DNA of 64,000 bases, taken from NCBI RefSeq assembly GCF_000238255.3, contig NZ_CP011039.1, forward strand, positions 2,157,001-2,221,000, read 5' to 3'. The stretch is from Pseudoalteromonas spongiae UST010723-006 (GTDB lineage: Bacteria; Pseudomonadota; Gammaproteobacteria; Enterobacterales; Alteromonadaceae). Below, piece by piece: positions 18,102 to 30,313 of this stretch. Position 1 is the stretch's first letter. Every line of letters begins with the position of its first letter. The notes beneath the pieces were generated by a model. It was given only the letters and a program-made list of their open reading frames with translations. It had not been told where the DNA came from and did no database searches. A program made the position numbers and the translations under genes.

Positions 18102-19613
18102 TTAGGCATCTTGCTCCATATTAACATCAGCACGATTTAATAGATACTGAGTTAACATTGCAACTGGGCGACCTGTTGCACCTTTATTTTTGCCACTGCG
18201 CCATGCAGTACCAGCAACGTCAAGGTGAGCCCAATTGTACTTTTTAGTGAAGCGCGATAAGAAACATGCCGCAGTAATTGTACCGGCTGCACGTCCGCCT
18301 AAGTTAGTGAAATCGGCAAACGGGCTTTCTAGCTGTTCTTGATACTCATCCCAAAGCGGTAATTGCCATGCTCGGTCACCACTTAGCTCTGACGCTTTTA
18401 ATAAGTCATGTGCCAGTGGATTATGGTTTGCTAGTAAACCTGATGTTTGGTGACCAAGTGCGATAATACATGCACCTGTTAACGTCGCTACGTCAATTAC
18501 GGTATCAGGGTCAAATGCTTCAACATAGGTTAATGCATCACATAATACTAAGCGGCCTTCAGCATCGGTATTTAATACTTCCACTGTTTGACCAGACATA
18601 GTTGTTAAAATATCACCTGGGCGGTATGCATTGCTGCTTGGCATGTTCTCACAGCCTGCGAGCACTGCAATCACGTTAATTGGTAATTGCATTTCAACAA
18701 TCGCACGCATCGTACCAAGTACCCCTGCAGCACCACCCATATCGTATTTCATTTCGTCCATGGCTTCGCCTGGCTTAATTGAAATACCACCTGAGTCAAA
18801 AGTTAGGCCTTTGCCCACTAACACGATTGGTGCTTTGTCTTCTGGCGCGCCTGTGTAGTGAATAACCGACATAATCGATTCATTCGCGCTACCACGGCCT
18901 ACTGCTAGGTATGAGTGCATACCTAACTCTTCCATTTCTTTTTCACCAACAAGGTTAACTTTTACGTTGTCGTAATTTGCTTCAAGTTCTTTTGCTTGCT
19001 CACCAAGGTACGCTGGGTTACAGATATTTGGTGGCATGTTTGCAACGTCTTTACACAGTTTTTGGCCGTGTGAAATTGCAAGGCCGTGTTCAATCGCTGT
19101 TTCACCAATAGTTAATTCGCGGCGCGTTGGTACGTTGAAAACGATTTTACGAAGCGGTCTACGCGCTTCACTCTTTTTGCTCTTTAACTGATCGAAAACA
19201 TATAGGCTGTCTTGTGTTGTTTCTACCGCTTGACGTACTTTCCAGTAGGTATCGCGACCTTTAACATGCAATTCAGTTAAGAAACATACTGCTTCCATTG
19301 AGCCCGTATCGTTTAACGTACTAATGGTTTTTGAAATAATTTGCTTATATTGCTTATCATCAAGCTCACGTTCTTTACCACAACCAACTAATAGCACGCG
19401 CTCACTTAACACGTTTGGTACATGGTGTAATAGCAACATTTGCCCAGGCTTACCTTCTAAATCGCCGCGGCGTAGCAAATTAGAAATATAACCATCGCTA
19501 ATACGATCGAGTTGCTCGCCAATTGGTGATAAACGACGAGGTTCATAAACACCCACAACAATACATGCACTGCGTTGTTTTTCTGGGCTGCCACTTTTAA
19601 CGCTAAATTCCAT
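18102..19613 (-). CDS. pepA: Leucyl aminopeptidase (M17)
   Basis: 503 residues, standard for PepA. The C-terminal catalytic domain shows the dizinc site sequences [30 protein letters not shown] and [10 protein letters not shown], and a late [12 protein letters not shown]. It removes N-terminal residues from peptides as a cytoplasmic hexamer, and in enterobacteria also binds DNA (carAB, Xer sites). It is the first gene of pepA-holC-valS and diverges from lptF across a 155-base AT-rich spacer. The start is preceded by CAGGAG. Confidence 0.98.
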   Translation of the reverse strand: MEFSVKSGSPEKQRSACIVVGVYEPRRLSPIGEQLDRISDGYISNLLRRGDLEGKPGQMLLLHHVPNVLSERVLLVGCGKERELDDKQYKQIISKTISTLNDTGSMEAVCFLTELHVKGRDTYWKVRQAVETTQDSLYVFDQLKSKKSEARRPLRKIVFNVPTRRELTIGETAIEHGLAISHGQKLCKDVANMPPNICNPAYLGEQAKELEANYDNVKVNLVGEKEMEELGMHSYLAVGRGSANESIMSVIHYTGAPEDKAPIVLVGKGLTFDSGGISIKPGEAMDEMKYDMGGAAGVLGTMRAIVEMQLPINVIAVLAGCENMPSSNAYRPGDILTTMSGQTVEVLNTDAEGRLVLCDALTYVEAFDPDTVIDVATLTGACIIALGHQTSGLLANHNPLAHDLLKASELSGDRAWQLPLWDEYQEQLESPFADFTNLGGRAAGTITAACFLSRFTKKYNWAHLDVAGTAWRSGKNKGATGRPVAMLTQYLLNRADVNMEQDA

Positions 19614-19768
19614 AGCGACTCCTGAGTGATTTTGACTATAAATTAAACCAAAACAAACTTAATTTTTAAATTTAAGTCCTAATGGCATATATTTAAGTTG
19701 TAAAAATACAAAGTTTACTTAAAATTTCAGACTATTCCAGTAAAAAGACAAGTTTTGTAGAGGTCGCG

Positions 19769-20884
19769 GTGTTAATCTTTCGCTATTTATCGACAGAAGT
19801 ATTCAAATCACAGCTCGCTGTATTCCTCACCTTGATGACTATTTTCGTCAGCCAGAAATTTGTCTCGATTTTAGCTGACGCTGCAGAGGGCTCTATTCCC
19901 GGCCAATTGGTGTTGCAAATGGTGCTATTAAAGCTGCCACAATTGGCATCTTTAATTTTACCGTTAAGTATTTTCCTTGGCATTATTTTGGCCTACAGTC
20001 GCATTTATGCCGACAGCGAAATGACAGTATTAAAGGCATGCGGTGTAAGCGAATGGTACGTAGTTCGCTTAACACTCGTGTCATCTACTGTGTTGGCAGT
20101 GCTGGCAGGCTTTTTAACGCTGACCCTTGCACCATGGGCAAACGAGCACGAGTATCAGCTAAAAGAAAAGATTGAAGCTGATGCAGGCCTCGCTGCGCTT
20201 CGCTCAGGACGCTTTCAACAAACCGATAACGAAAAAGCCGTGGTGTTTATTCACGATATTAAGCAAAATGGTACTGAACTAGACCGTGTTTTTTATGCGC
20301 AAATAGATAGCGATAAAAATGGTCCTACATCGGAAGTGGTATACGCCGAAAAAGGCAAAGTACAAGAAGACAGAAATACCGGCGAACAAAAATTAGTGCT
20401 CAGTGATGGTAAGCGTTATGAAAACCCTGCTGGCAGTAAGCAACTTCAGCTTACAGAATTCACTAACTACGAAGTGCAAATTCAAGATCAAGCAATCGAG
20501 CAAAAACGCCGTAAATTAGAAGCCTTGCCATCGATGCAATTATTAGAGCAAGGGACAACCGAGGCGATTGCACAATTTCAATGGCGATTAGCGGTGCCAT
20601 TATCAATCCCACTCTTAACCCTAATTGCTGTGCCGCTATCGGTAGTTAATCCAAGACAAGGAAAGTTCGCCAAGTTAGTACCTGCGATTTCCCTTTATTT
20701 GGGTTACTTTGTGCTGTTGAATGCAGGCACGTTTTTAGTACAAGAAGGTAAAGTCCCGACATCTATTGGCCTTTGGTGGATTCACCTAAGCGCTCTGTTT
20801 ATAGGTGCCTTTTTAATTCTTCGTGATAGGCCTTTAGGCTCCACCATTCGAGCTTGGTTTAGTAAGAAGGAGGCCGTAGCATGA
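19769..20884 (+). CDS. lptF: LPS-export ABC transporter permease LptF
   Basis: 371 residues from a GTG start. Six membrane segments flank a periplasmic beta-jellyroll (about residues 125-265), the standard LptF/LptG layout. N-terminal features are LIFRYLSTEVFKSQLAVFLTLMTIFVSQKF and ILPLSIFLGIILAYSRIYADSEM. It forms the inner-membrane LptB2FG complex that extracts lipopolysaccharide and hands it to LptC/LptA. Its stop overlaps the lptG start by four bases (ATGA). The divergent pepA-lptF arrangement is conserved in gammaproteobacteria. Confidence 0.96.
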   Translation: MLIFRYLSTEVFKSQLAVFLTLMTIFVSQKFVSILADAAEGSIPGQLVLQMVLLKLPQLASLILPLSIFLGIILAYSRIYADSEMTVLKACGVSEWYVVRLTLVSSTVLAVLAGFLTLTLAPWANEHEYQLKEKIEADAGLAALRSGRFQQTDNEKAVVFIHDIKQNGTELDRVFYAQIDSDKNGPTSEVVYAEKGKVQEDRNTGEQKLVLSDGKRYENPAGSKQLQLTEFTNYEVQIQDQAIEQKRRKLEALPSMQLLEQGTTEAIAQFQWRLAVPLSIPLLTLIAVPLSVVNPRQGKFAKLVPAISLYLGYFVLLNAGTFLVQEGKVPTSIGLWWIHLSALFIGAFLILRDRPLGSTIRAWFSKKEAVA

Positions 20885-21945
20885 GAATTTTAGATGGCTA
20901 TTTAGGTCGCAGTTTATTGCAAACCACAGGCTTTACCCTACTCGTATTAGTAGGCATTGGTACACTGATTAAGTTTATAGAGCAACTAAGATCGGTTGGC
21001 CGCGGTACATACGATATCGTAGATGCTGTTTTATACACCTTGTACAGCATGCCCTACGACATCGTTGTATTCTTTCCTATGGCTGCATTAATTGGTGGCC
21101 TGCTTGGGCTGGGTGCACTTGCTTCAAACAGCGAGCTTGTTGTTATGCAAGCAGCCGGTTTATCACGTTTTCAAATTATTCGTTCAGTGATGAAAACTGC
21201 ACTGATCTTAGCAGTTGTTATGATGGCAATCGCTGAATGGGTTGTACCTGAAGCGCAAAAAACGGCTAAGCAGCTTCGTACAATGGAAATATCCGGCGGG
21301 AGCATATTTAACGCACAAAAAGGCGTTTGGGCTAAAGATGGCAATACTTTTATCAATATCAATAATGTCGATGAGTCGGGTCGCTTAGATGGTTTAACCA
21401 TGTACCAATTTAATGAGCGACTGGAACTGCAAACAATCAAACGTGCAGAAAAAGCGATTCCGGAACAAAACGGTTGGCAGCTTTATAAAGTGCAACATTT
21501 AGCAATTGATGCAAATAGTACAGATACATCTATATCAGAAAACTATTTCTATGAGTCAAAACTTACTCCGGAAAAGCTTGGTGTAGTATCTGTTAAACCC
21601 GAAACACTGTCTTTCACAGGCTTGTATTCTTACCTCTCATACCTAAAAGAGAATGACCAAGATACCAGCACCTATGACCTAGCGTTTTGGCGTAAAGTAA
21701 TGCAACCGCTTACTATCGCTGTGATGTTATTAGTGGCACTGTCATTTATATTTGGCCCACTAAGAAGTGTAACAATGGGCGCACGAATTATTATGGGCGT
21801 AGTGACAGGTATTATATTTCATTTAACAGACCGTATTTTTGGCCCGTTTGTATTAGTGTATGAATTACATCCGTCAATTGGCGCAATAATGCCTAGTTTG
21901 ATCTTTATCGCAATTGCAACTTTCTTACTAAAAAGGCGCCAATAA
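20881..21945 (+). CDS. lptG: LPS-export ABC transporter permease LptG
   Basis: 354 residues, YjgP/YjgQ family, partner of LptF in LptB2FG. It has N-terminal helices (LLQTTGFTLLVLVGIGTLIKFIEQLR), the coupling region around ALASNSELVVMQAAGLS, a periplasmic domain, and C-terminal helices ending FIAIATFLLKRRQ. Translation is coupled to lptF through ATGA. The stop lies inside the hairpin that terminates the operon. Confidence 0.96.
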   Translation: MRILDGYLGRSLLQTTGFTLLVLVGIGTLIKFIEQLRSVGRGTYDIVDAVLYTLYSMPYDIVVFFPMAALIGGLLGLGALASNSELVVMQAAGLSRFQIIRSVMKTALILAVVMMAIAEWVVPEAQKTAKQLRTMEISGGSIFNAQKGVWAKDGNTFININNVDESGRLDGLTMYQFNERLELQTIKRAEKAIPEQNGWQLYKVQHLAIDANSTDTSISENYFYESKLTPEKLGVVSVKPETLSFTGLYSYLSYLKENDQDTSTYDLAFWRKVMQPLTIAVMLLVALSFIFGPLRSVTMGARIIMGVVTGIIFHLTDRIFGPFVLVYELHPSIGAIMPSLIFIAIATFLLKRRQ

Positions 21946-21955
21946 TAGCGCCTTT
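21932..21955 (+). terminator. Hairpin ending lptFG
   Basis: AAAGGCGC, loop CAATAATA, GCGCCTTT overlaps the lptG stop codon. The T run is short, so this is a moderate terminator candidate. Confidence 0.5.
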
Positions 21956-21991
21956 GACTTTCTGAACTATGTCTCCAGAGCTCGTAAAATA

Positions 21992-22489
21992 TTAATCGAG
22001 CTCGCGATACACCTTTTTATTTTCTTCTTTCGACAGCGTAATAACTTCCGTCTTAGCAAGATAATCTTGTAGTGAACGTTTGTTCTTAAAATCAATCAGT
22101 ACTATTAAATTTCCTAGCCCTAATAACGCCGTAATCGCCCTGATAAGCGCTTGTGGCTTACTAATAGGTTTACCGTCTAAGTTTCTCACTTTTAATCGCC
22201 ATGCACGCATACCGATCGTCTGGCCGCCCTTAGTCCAAAAGTAAACATAAAAGAAGCAAGCCACACACACTAAATAAAACTGATTAATAAAGTTCCATGG
22301 TTGGGTTGTTACAAAGTGAGAGATGTCTGCATCTTCACTTTTACTGATTAACCCCAATGAAAGAAGCAGCTCAAGAGCACCAAGGAAGATAATCTGCGCC
22401 AACATGATAATCGCGATTGTCGCTAACGCATCGTATACCAATGATGCTAGACGACGCATAAAACCAGTTCGTTGTTCGATATTTGACAT
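21992..22489 (-). CDS. RDD-family membrane protein
   Basis: 165 residues with three predicted membrane helices and the RDD signature split between RRLASLVYDALATIAIIMLAQ near the N-terminus and GGQTIGMRAWRLKVRNLDG before the last helices. RDD proteins are inner-membrane proteins of mostly unknown role; some act in ion exchange. It is convergent with lptG and transcribed alone. A co-resident RDD gene beside lptFG is common in this order. No specific substrate can be given. Confidence 0.88.
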   Translation of the reverse strand: MSNIEQRTGFMRRLASLVYDALATIAIIMLAQIIFLGALELLLSLGLISKSEDADISHFVTTQPWNFINQFYLVCVACFFYVYFWTKGGQTIGMRAWRLKVRNLDGKPISKPQALIRAITALLGLGNLIVLIDFKNKRSLQDYLAKTEVITLSKEENKKVYRELD

Positions 22490-22583
22490 AAAAGTAGTAA
22501 AACCTCAAATCTATGGGATGCGTTATTCTAACCTAGAGTTAAGATCACACGCTAATTAAAGTTAAAACAAGCTAATTTCAGGC

Positions 22584-22608
22584 ACAAAAAAACCGACTTA
22601 CGTCGGCT
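22584..22608 (-). terminator. Terminator of tRNA-Leu
   Basis: Read leftward, CCGAC, loop GTAA, GTCGG is followed by seven T. It lies ~30 bases past the CCA end of the tRNA. Confidence 0.85.
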
Positions 22609-22637
22609 AATTTTATTTAATGCTATGTAGCATTAAA

Positions 22638-22722
22638 TGGTACCAGTGGGCGGACTCGAACCGCCACGCATTGCTGCGGGGGATTTTGAATCCCCTATGT
22701 CTACCAATTCCATCACACTGGC
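22638..22722 (-). tRNA. tRNA-Leu(CAA)
   Basis: An 85-base class II tRNA. The acceptor GCCAGTG pairs with CACTGGT (first pair G-U), with discriminator A and an encoded CCA. The anticodon arm is GGGGA-TTCAAAA-TCCCC, giving anticodon CAA, which reads UUG. A long variable arm and the T-arm GGTTCGAGTCC follow. It is a single-gene transcript with its own promoter and terminator. Confidence 0.96.
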
Positions 22723-22763
22723 ACAAATTACAATACAAAGGCTACGCTTTATAAAGTAATTGC

Positions 22764-22791
22764 ATTATACAAACTAATAGTACCACAGCAA
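22764..22791 (-). promoter_or_regulatory. Candidate promoter of tRNA-Leu
   Basis: Read leftward: TTGCTG (22791-22786), 16-base spacer, perfect TATAAT (22769-22764). The predicted start is ~35 bases before the mature tRNA 5' end. Confidence 0.55.
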
Positions 22792-22799
22792 GTAGTTTT

Positions 22800-23130
22800 T
22801 TATGTTTACGACTCAACTGGTTAGGAAATAAACTCAAATCCTAATTAACACTCTTGCAGAGTGGACTTATTACTTGAAAGAAAACTATATATCGATGATA
22901 AATCAAAGCGATTAGTTTACGAGTAGGTTATTTATGTAGGGATATATAAATCGTTAGTTAAAGACTTTAGATTTCATAATAAATCACTGTTGTTTCGCAG
23001 TTACGACTACTTGTTAGCAATGGTAAATAGATAGTAACTTCTGATAAGTAATATCCAAAAGCCAGCCTTAAAGTTTCAACGACAGATAATAACCAAATAA
23101 AGATGGTAGCCCTTTTCTGTACTGACTTTA
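22800..23130. other. AT-rich spacer with no recognised gene
   Basis: I see no open frame with a start and ribosome site, no tRNA and no clear hairpin in this stretch. It separates the tRNA-Leu promoter from the repeat region that follows the rRNA operon. Confidence 0.6.
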
Positions 23131-23137
23131 GACGCAA

Positions 23138-23162
23138 AAAGCCCGCTCGATGAGCGGGCTTT
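23138..23162. terminator. Bidirectional terminator-type hairpin
   Basis: AAAGCCCGCTC, loop GAT, GAGCGGGCTTT, with an A run before it and Ts after. It is strongest read leftward (five Ts) and marks the left edge of the repeat region. Confidence 0.7.
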
Positions 23163-23190
23163 GATATATATGGGTATTCGAATATCGATA

Positions 23191-23490
23191 AGCTTCATGG
23201 ATGAAGGGCTTTTATCGATCTTACTTACTTAATTAGTAGCGTTGGAGATGTGCAAGTGCCCACAGCGGTGAAGAGGCACATGTGTGACGATGGACCGAAA
23301 CGGAGTTTCGCAGCCTAAGGAAGTGAGCGCAAGGATGCGCGATGGGGCCCAGCTTCATGGATGAATTAAAGCTTTGCAAATTCATTAAACGCTAAAATTC
23401 AAAAAGCCCGCACATTTAGCGGGCTTTTCATTTAGTTATTAGCGTTGGAGGTGTTCAAGTGCCTACAGCGGTGAAGAGGCACATGGGCGT
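23191..23490. repeat. Partial tandem repeats with GGA-loop hairpins
   Basis: A module is present in one nearly complete and two partial copies. The block starting GCGTTGGAG, followed by AAGTGCC, ACAGCGGTGAAGAGGCACAT, occurs at 23239-23281 and 23443-23484. The block AGCTTCATGGATGAA occurs at 23191-23205 and 23351-23365. On the plus strand the region has small hairpins whose loops carry GGA: TTCATGGATGAA twice, CGAAACGGAGTTTCG and GCGCAAGGATGCGC. ANGGA occurs six times between 23197 and 23361. A terminator-type hairpin follows at 23402. It may be a dispersed repeat family, a small RNA, or both. No protein-coding signal was convincing. Confidence 0.65.
23402..23428. terminator. Terminator-type hairpin inside the repeat region
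   Basis: AAAAGCCCGC, loop ACATTTA, GCGGGCTTTT. It could end a plus-strand transcript of the GGA-hairpin block or act as a second stop for the rRNA operon read leftward. Confidence 0.75.
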
Positions 23491-23517
23491 TTGCCCTGTT
23501 TTTTTGAGTCATAAATG

Positions 23518-23549
23518 CAAAAAAGCCTCAACATAATGTTGAGGCTTTC
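23518..23549 (-). terminator. Terminator after the distal 5S gene
   Basis: Read leftward, GCCTCAACAT and ATGTTGAGGC form a long stem with a tiny loop, followed by six T. Confidence 0.88.
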
Positions 23550-23560
23550 TTTTAAATAGG

Positions 23561-23678
23561 GGCTTGGCGATGTTCTACTTTCACATGAGCGAACCCACAC
23601 TATCATCGACGCTGTTTCGTTTCACTTCTGAGTTCGGCATGGGGTCAGGTGGTTCCAAAACGCTATGTTCACCAAGCA
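23561..23678 (-). rRNA. 5S rRNA, distal second copy
   Basis: ~118 bases, TGCTTGGTGAACATAGCG at the 5' end and ATCGCCAAGC at the 3' end, which pair as helix I. It is nearly identical to the proximal 5S, differing at a few positions (GAACATAGCG against GACTATAGCG; GCTCATG against GCCCATG). It lies beyond a strong terminator that follows the first 5S, so its expression depends on read-through or another promoter. Boundaries are within a few bases. Confidence 0.92.
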
Positions 23679-23720
23679 AATTCGGTAATTTGCTTTTTAT
23701 TATTTATTTTAGGCTTTAAA

Positions 23721-23748
23721 AAACCCGTTGCATTTAAGCAACGGGTTT
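23721..23748 (-). terminator. Terminator between the two 5S genes
   Basis: AAACCCGTTGC, 6-base loop, GCAACGGGTTT, followed leftward by more T. A perfect 11-bp stem. Confidence 0.85.
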
Positions 23749-23759
23749 CTTTAATTAGG

Positions 23760-23877
23760 AGCTTGGCGATGTTCTACTTTCACATGGGCGAACCCACACT
23801 ATCATCGACGCTGTTTCGTTTCACTTCTGAGTTCGGCATGGGGTCAGGTGGTTCCAAAACGCTATAGTCACCAAGCA
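23760..23877 (-). rRNA. 5S rRNA, proximal copy
   Basis: ~118 bases with the conserved core CCCCATGCCGAACTCAGAAG (read leftward) and terminal helix TGCTTGGTGACTAT pairing with CGCCAAGC. It follows the 23S gene by ~140 bases in the usual rrn order. Confidence 0.95.
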
Positions 23878-24018
23878 AATCTGGTTGACTTAAGAGCTTG
23901 TCTTAAATCTAAATCTGGAAAACTGTCTTTTTATCTCAATTCGTAAAGTTATCTACTTTAGTTCTTTGCTCTTTCGAGCTATTCAACTTCTGCGGGTCTA
24001 AACCACTTTGGCGTTGTA

Positions 24019-26897
<2,879 letters not shown>

Positions 26898-27186
26898 ATA
26901 CAACCCAAAATGGTTTGTATCGTCAAAGACAGTTTTTAACTCCGCCAGAAGTTAAATATTGAATACTAAAGTAGATACCAACAACACTTTCTTTTTTAAA
27001 GAGTATGTTGCGGCATATTTTCTTTACTTTATTTTGAGAACTCTAAATTAAATATTGCACTTACTAAGTAAGTACTTAATTTAAAGTTTGTCAGCTTTCC
27101 AAATTTTTAAAGAGCAAATTAACTAAGCTATTGCTTAGCTAACAATCATCTGTGTGGACACTTCGAACAAAAAGTTCTAAATCGTA
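26898..27186 (-). other. 16S-23S spacer without tRNA genes, with boxA
   Basis: A ~290-base AT-rich spacer. It has no tRNA-Ile, -Ala or -Glu cloverleaf. A boxA antitermination element TGCTCTTTAA lies at 27116-27107 (read leftward). Confidence 0.85.
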
Positions 27187-28719
<1,533 letters not shown>

Positions 28720-28913
28720 AAAGTGTTTTTGGAACATACGTTCCGACTCAATGAATTCTGATTTTGATATCATAAAGATATCGAATTGACTGTGCTGATA
28801 CTTTCGTATCAATTGGTCACTCAGTTCAATTAAGCCTAAATTTTGTTACGCTTTAAAAGCGTATGTTAGAACTTAATCTGTACGAGTGCCCACACAGATG
28901 ATTGCTTAAATTT

Positions 28914-28923
28914 TTAAAGAACA
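28914..28923 (-). promoter_or_regulatory. boxA element in the rRNA leader
   Basis: TGTTCTTTAA read leftward, ~200 bases before the 16S gene: the Nus-factor antitermination site. Confidence 0.7.
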
Positions 28924-28975
28924 GTGCAAACAACCTTGTGTTTGCCGCGACGCTTCGTCGCTGTTAGGGCTGCGT

Positions 28976-29003
28976 ATGTTACGCTTTCCTAATTTTTTGT
29001 CAA
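28976..29003 (-). promoter_or_regulatory. rrn P2 promoter
   Basis: Read leftward, perfect TTGACA (29003-28998), 16-base spacer, TAACAT (28981-28976). Confidence 0.7.
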
Positions 29004-29122
29004 CACTTAATTTTGATTATTTTCTTTTTATTTTAAGAAAGTTTCAAAACTCAGTTTTACTTGACTCAACCAACTCGTGATTCGCTGCTATGCTGCGTCG
29101 TTCCCCGTGTTGGTGGAGGCGC

Positions 29123-29150
29123 ATTATAGAGTGATTTGATTTGGGCGCAA
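29123..29150 (-). promoter_or_regulatory. rrn P1 promoter with GC-rich discriminator
   Basis: Read leftward: TTGCGC (29150-29145), 16-base spacer, TATAAT (29128-29123), then the discriminator GCGCCTCC. An A/T-rich run upstream (29151-29185) resembles an UP element. The GC-rich discriminator is the classic determinant of ppGpp/growth-rate control of rRNA promoters. The stretch 29186-29331 upstream holds no gene I can recognise. Confidence 0.85.
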
Positions 29151-29332
29151 CCCTTTTTTTGAGTTTTTTGTAAAAAATAGCGATTTAATTCTAAATTTAA
29201 CATTAAGGCTACAAAACCGAACGTTAAACGTACGATTTTGAGCATTTGAACTCAAAAAGAGGAATTTAAGTATCGATCAATGTTTCAGGATTGCAAATTT
29301 ATATGTCAGATTTTTTAAAACAATATGAAATA

Positions 29333-29353
29333 AAAAAGGAGCCTTGTGGCTCC
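29333..29353 (-). terminator. Terminator of ybbN
   Basis: Read leftward, GGAGCC, loop ACAA, GGCTCC, then six T; ~20 bases past the ybbN stop. Confidence 0.85.
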
Positions 29354-29374
29354 TTCTCCTTTATATGGTGTGTA

Positions 29375-30232
29375 TTAGTATAGAATACTGTATAGCTTGC
29401 GACGATATTTCCCTGCTAACTCATCACCATCTGGCAATGTCGCAATCACATCTAAAAACATCTTACGTGCATCACCAAACGCTAAATCCTTTTGCAGTAC
29501 ACTAAACAAGGTTTCTAGCGCTTCTTCTTTGCGACCAACCTGATCGTATTGCACTGCTAGTTTTACTTTTGCGTCAAAGTTAGTTTCGTCTTTTTCAATT
29601 TCAGCTTCTAACTGTTTTATCTCTGGCGAATCCTTAGCTTCTTGCGCTAACTCAACTTTAGCCTTTAAGTTATTAAAGTAGGCATCTTGATCAACCATTG
29701 GAATAGTCGACAACAACGCCTCAGCATCATCTACTTTTTGTATGTTTAAGCAGATATCTGCAAGAATAAGCTTAACTTTACTGTTTTGTGCATTTATGTC
29801 ATAAGCTTGTTTTGCTTTTGTATAGGCGTCAGAGTAATTACCTTGGCTCAGCAATTGTTGTGCTTGAGTAACAAGTAAATCTTCAGCATTAGGTAAATGC
29901 TTTTCAAATGCAGCATCTAACATCTCTTGCGTTTGCGGACCTGGCAACATGTCTACAGGTGCGCCGCCTTTTAAAAGTAAAATGGCTGGGATGCCCTGAA
30001 GACCAATTTGTTGTGCAAGTTGAGATGCCAACGCTTGTTCAACATCGCAATTTAACTTGGCTAACAGTAAGTGCTCAGCGTATTGCGCTGCTTTTGCTTC
30101 AAGCAATGGCGTCATAGTAGCGCATTCAGGCGCTTGCTGAGTATGAAAATAAAGAGCAATAAGTGTTTCAGGTGCTGTTTCTGAGATAACTTGCTGAAAG
30201 CTTTCAGCTGTTAATTCAATAATATTCGACAT
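29375..30232 (-). CDS. ybbN: YbbN/CnoX thioredoxin-like co-chaperone
   Basis: 285 residues. An N-terminal thioredoxin fold (about 1-110) lacks the CxxC pair; where it should be is TQQAPECAT with one Cys. The cis-Pro loop LQGIPAILLLKGG is kept. C-terminal TPR-like repeats follow (SQGNYSDAYTKAKQAYDINAQ and onward). This matches CnoX/YbbN, a holdase that protects substrates from chlorine and oxidation damage and passes them to GroEL or DnaK. Monocistronic, diverging from the M20 hydrolase. Confidence 0.93.
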   Translation of the reverse strand: MSNIIELTAESFQQVISETAPETLIALYFHTQQAPECATMTPLLEAKAAQYAEHLLLAKLNCDVEQALASQLAQQIGLQGIPAILLLKGGAPVDMLPGPQTQEMLDAAFEKHLPNAEDLLVTQAQQLLSQGNYSDAYTKAKQAYDINAQNSKVKLILADICLNIQKVDDAEALLSTIPMVDQDAYFNNLKAKVELAQEAKDSPEIKQLEAEIEKDETNFDAKVKLAVQYDQVGRKEEALETLFSVLQKDLAFGDARKMFLDVIATLPDGDELAGKYRRKLYSILY

Positions 30233-30313
30233 ATAAAATTAATTATTAACTTCAATTAGTTTCAATATGGAGGCAATATAACTAAAAAACAATGCTTAGA
30301 AAGAGAATAACAA

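Noticed and set aside
23232..23490. Short coding frames in the duplicated blocks (for example HVPLHRCGHLHISNA read leftward)
   Set aside because: The two copies differ at amino-acid level, lack start and ribosome site, and lie in a hairpin-rich trailer.
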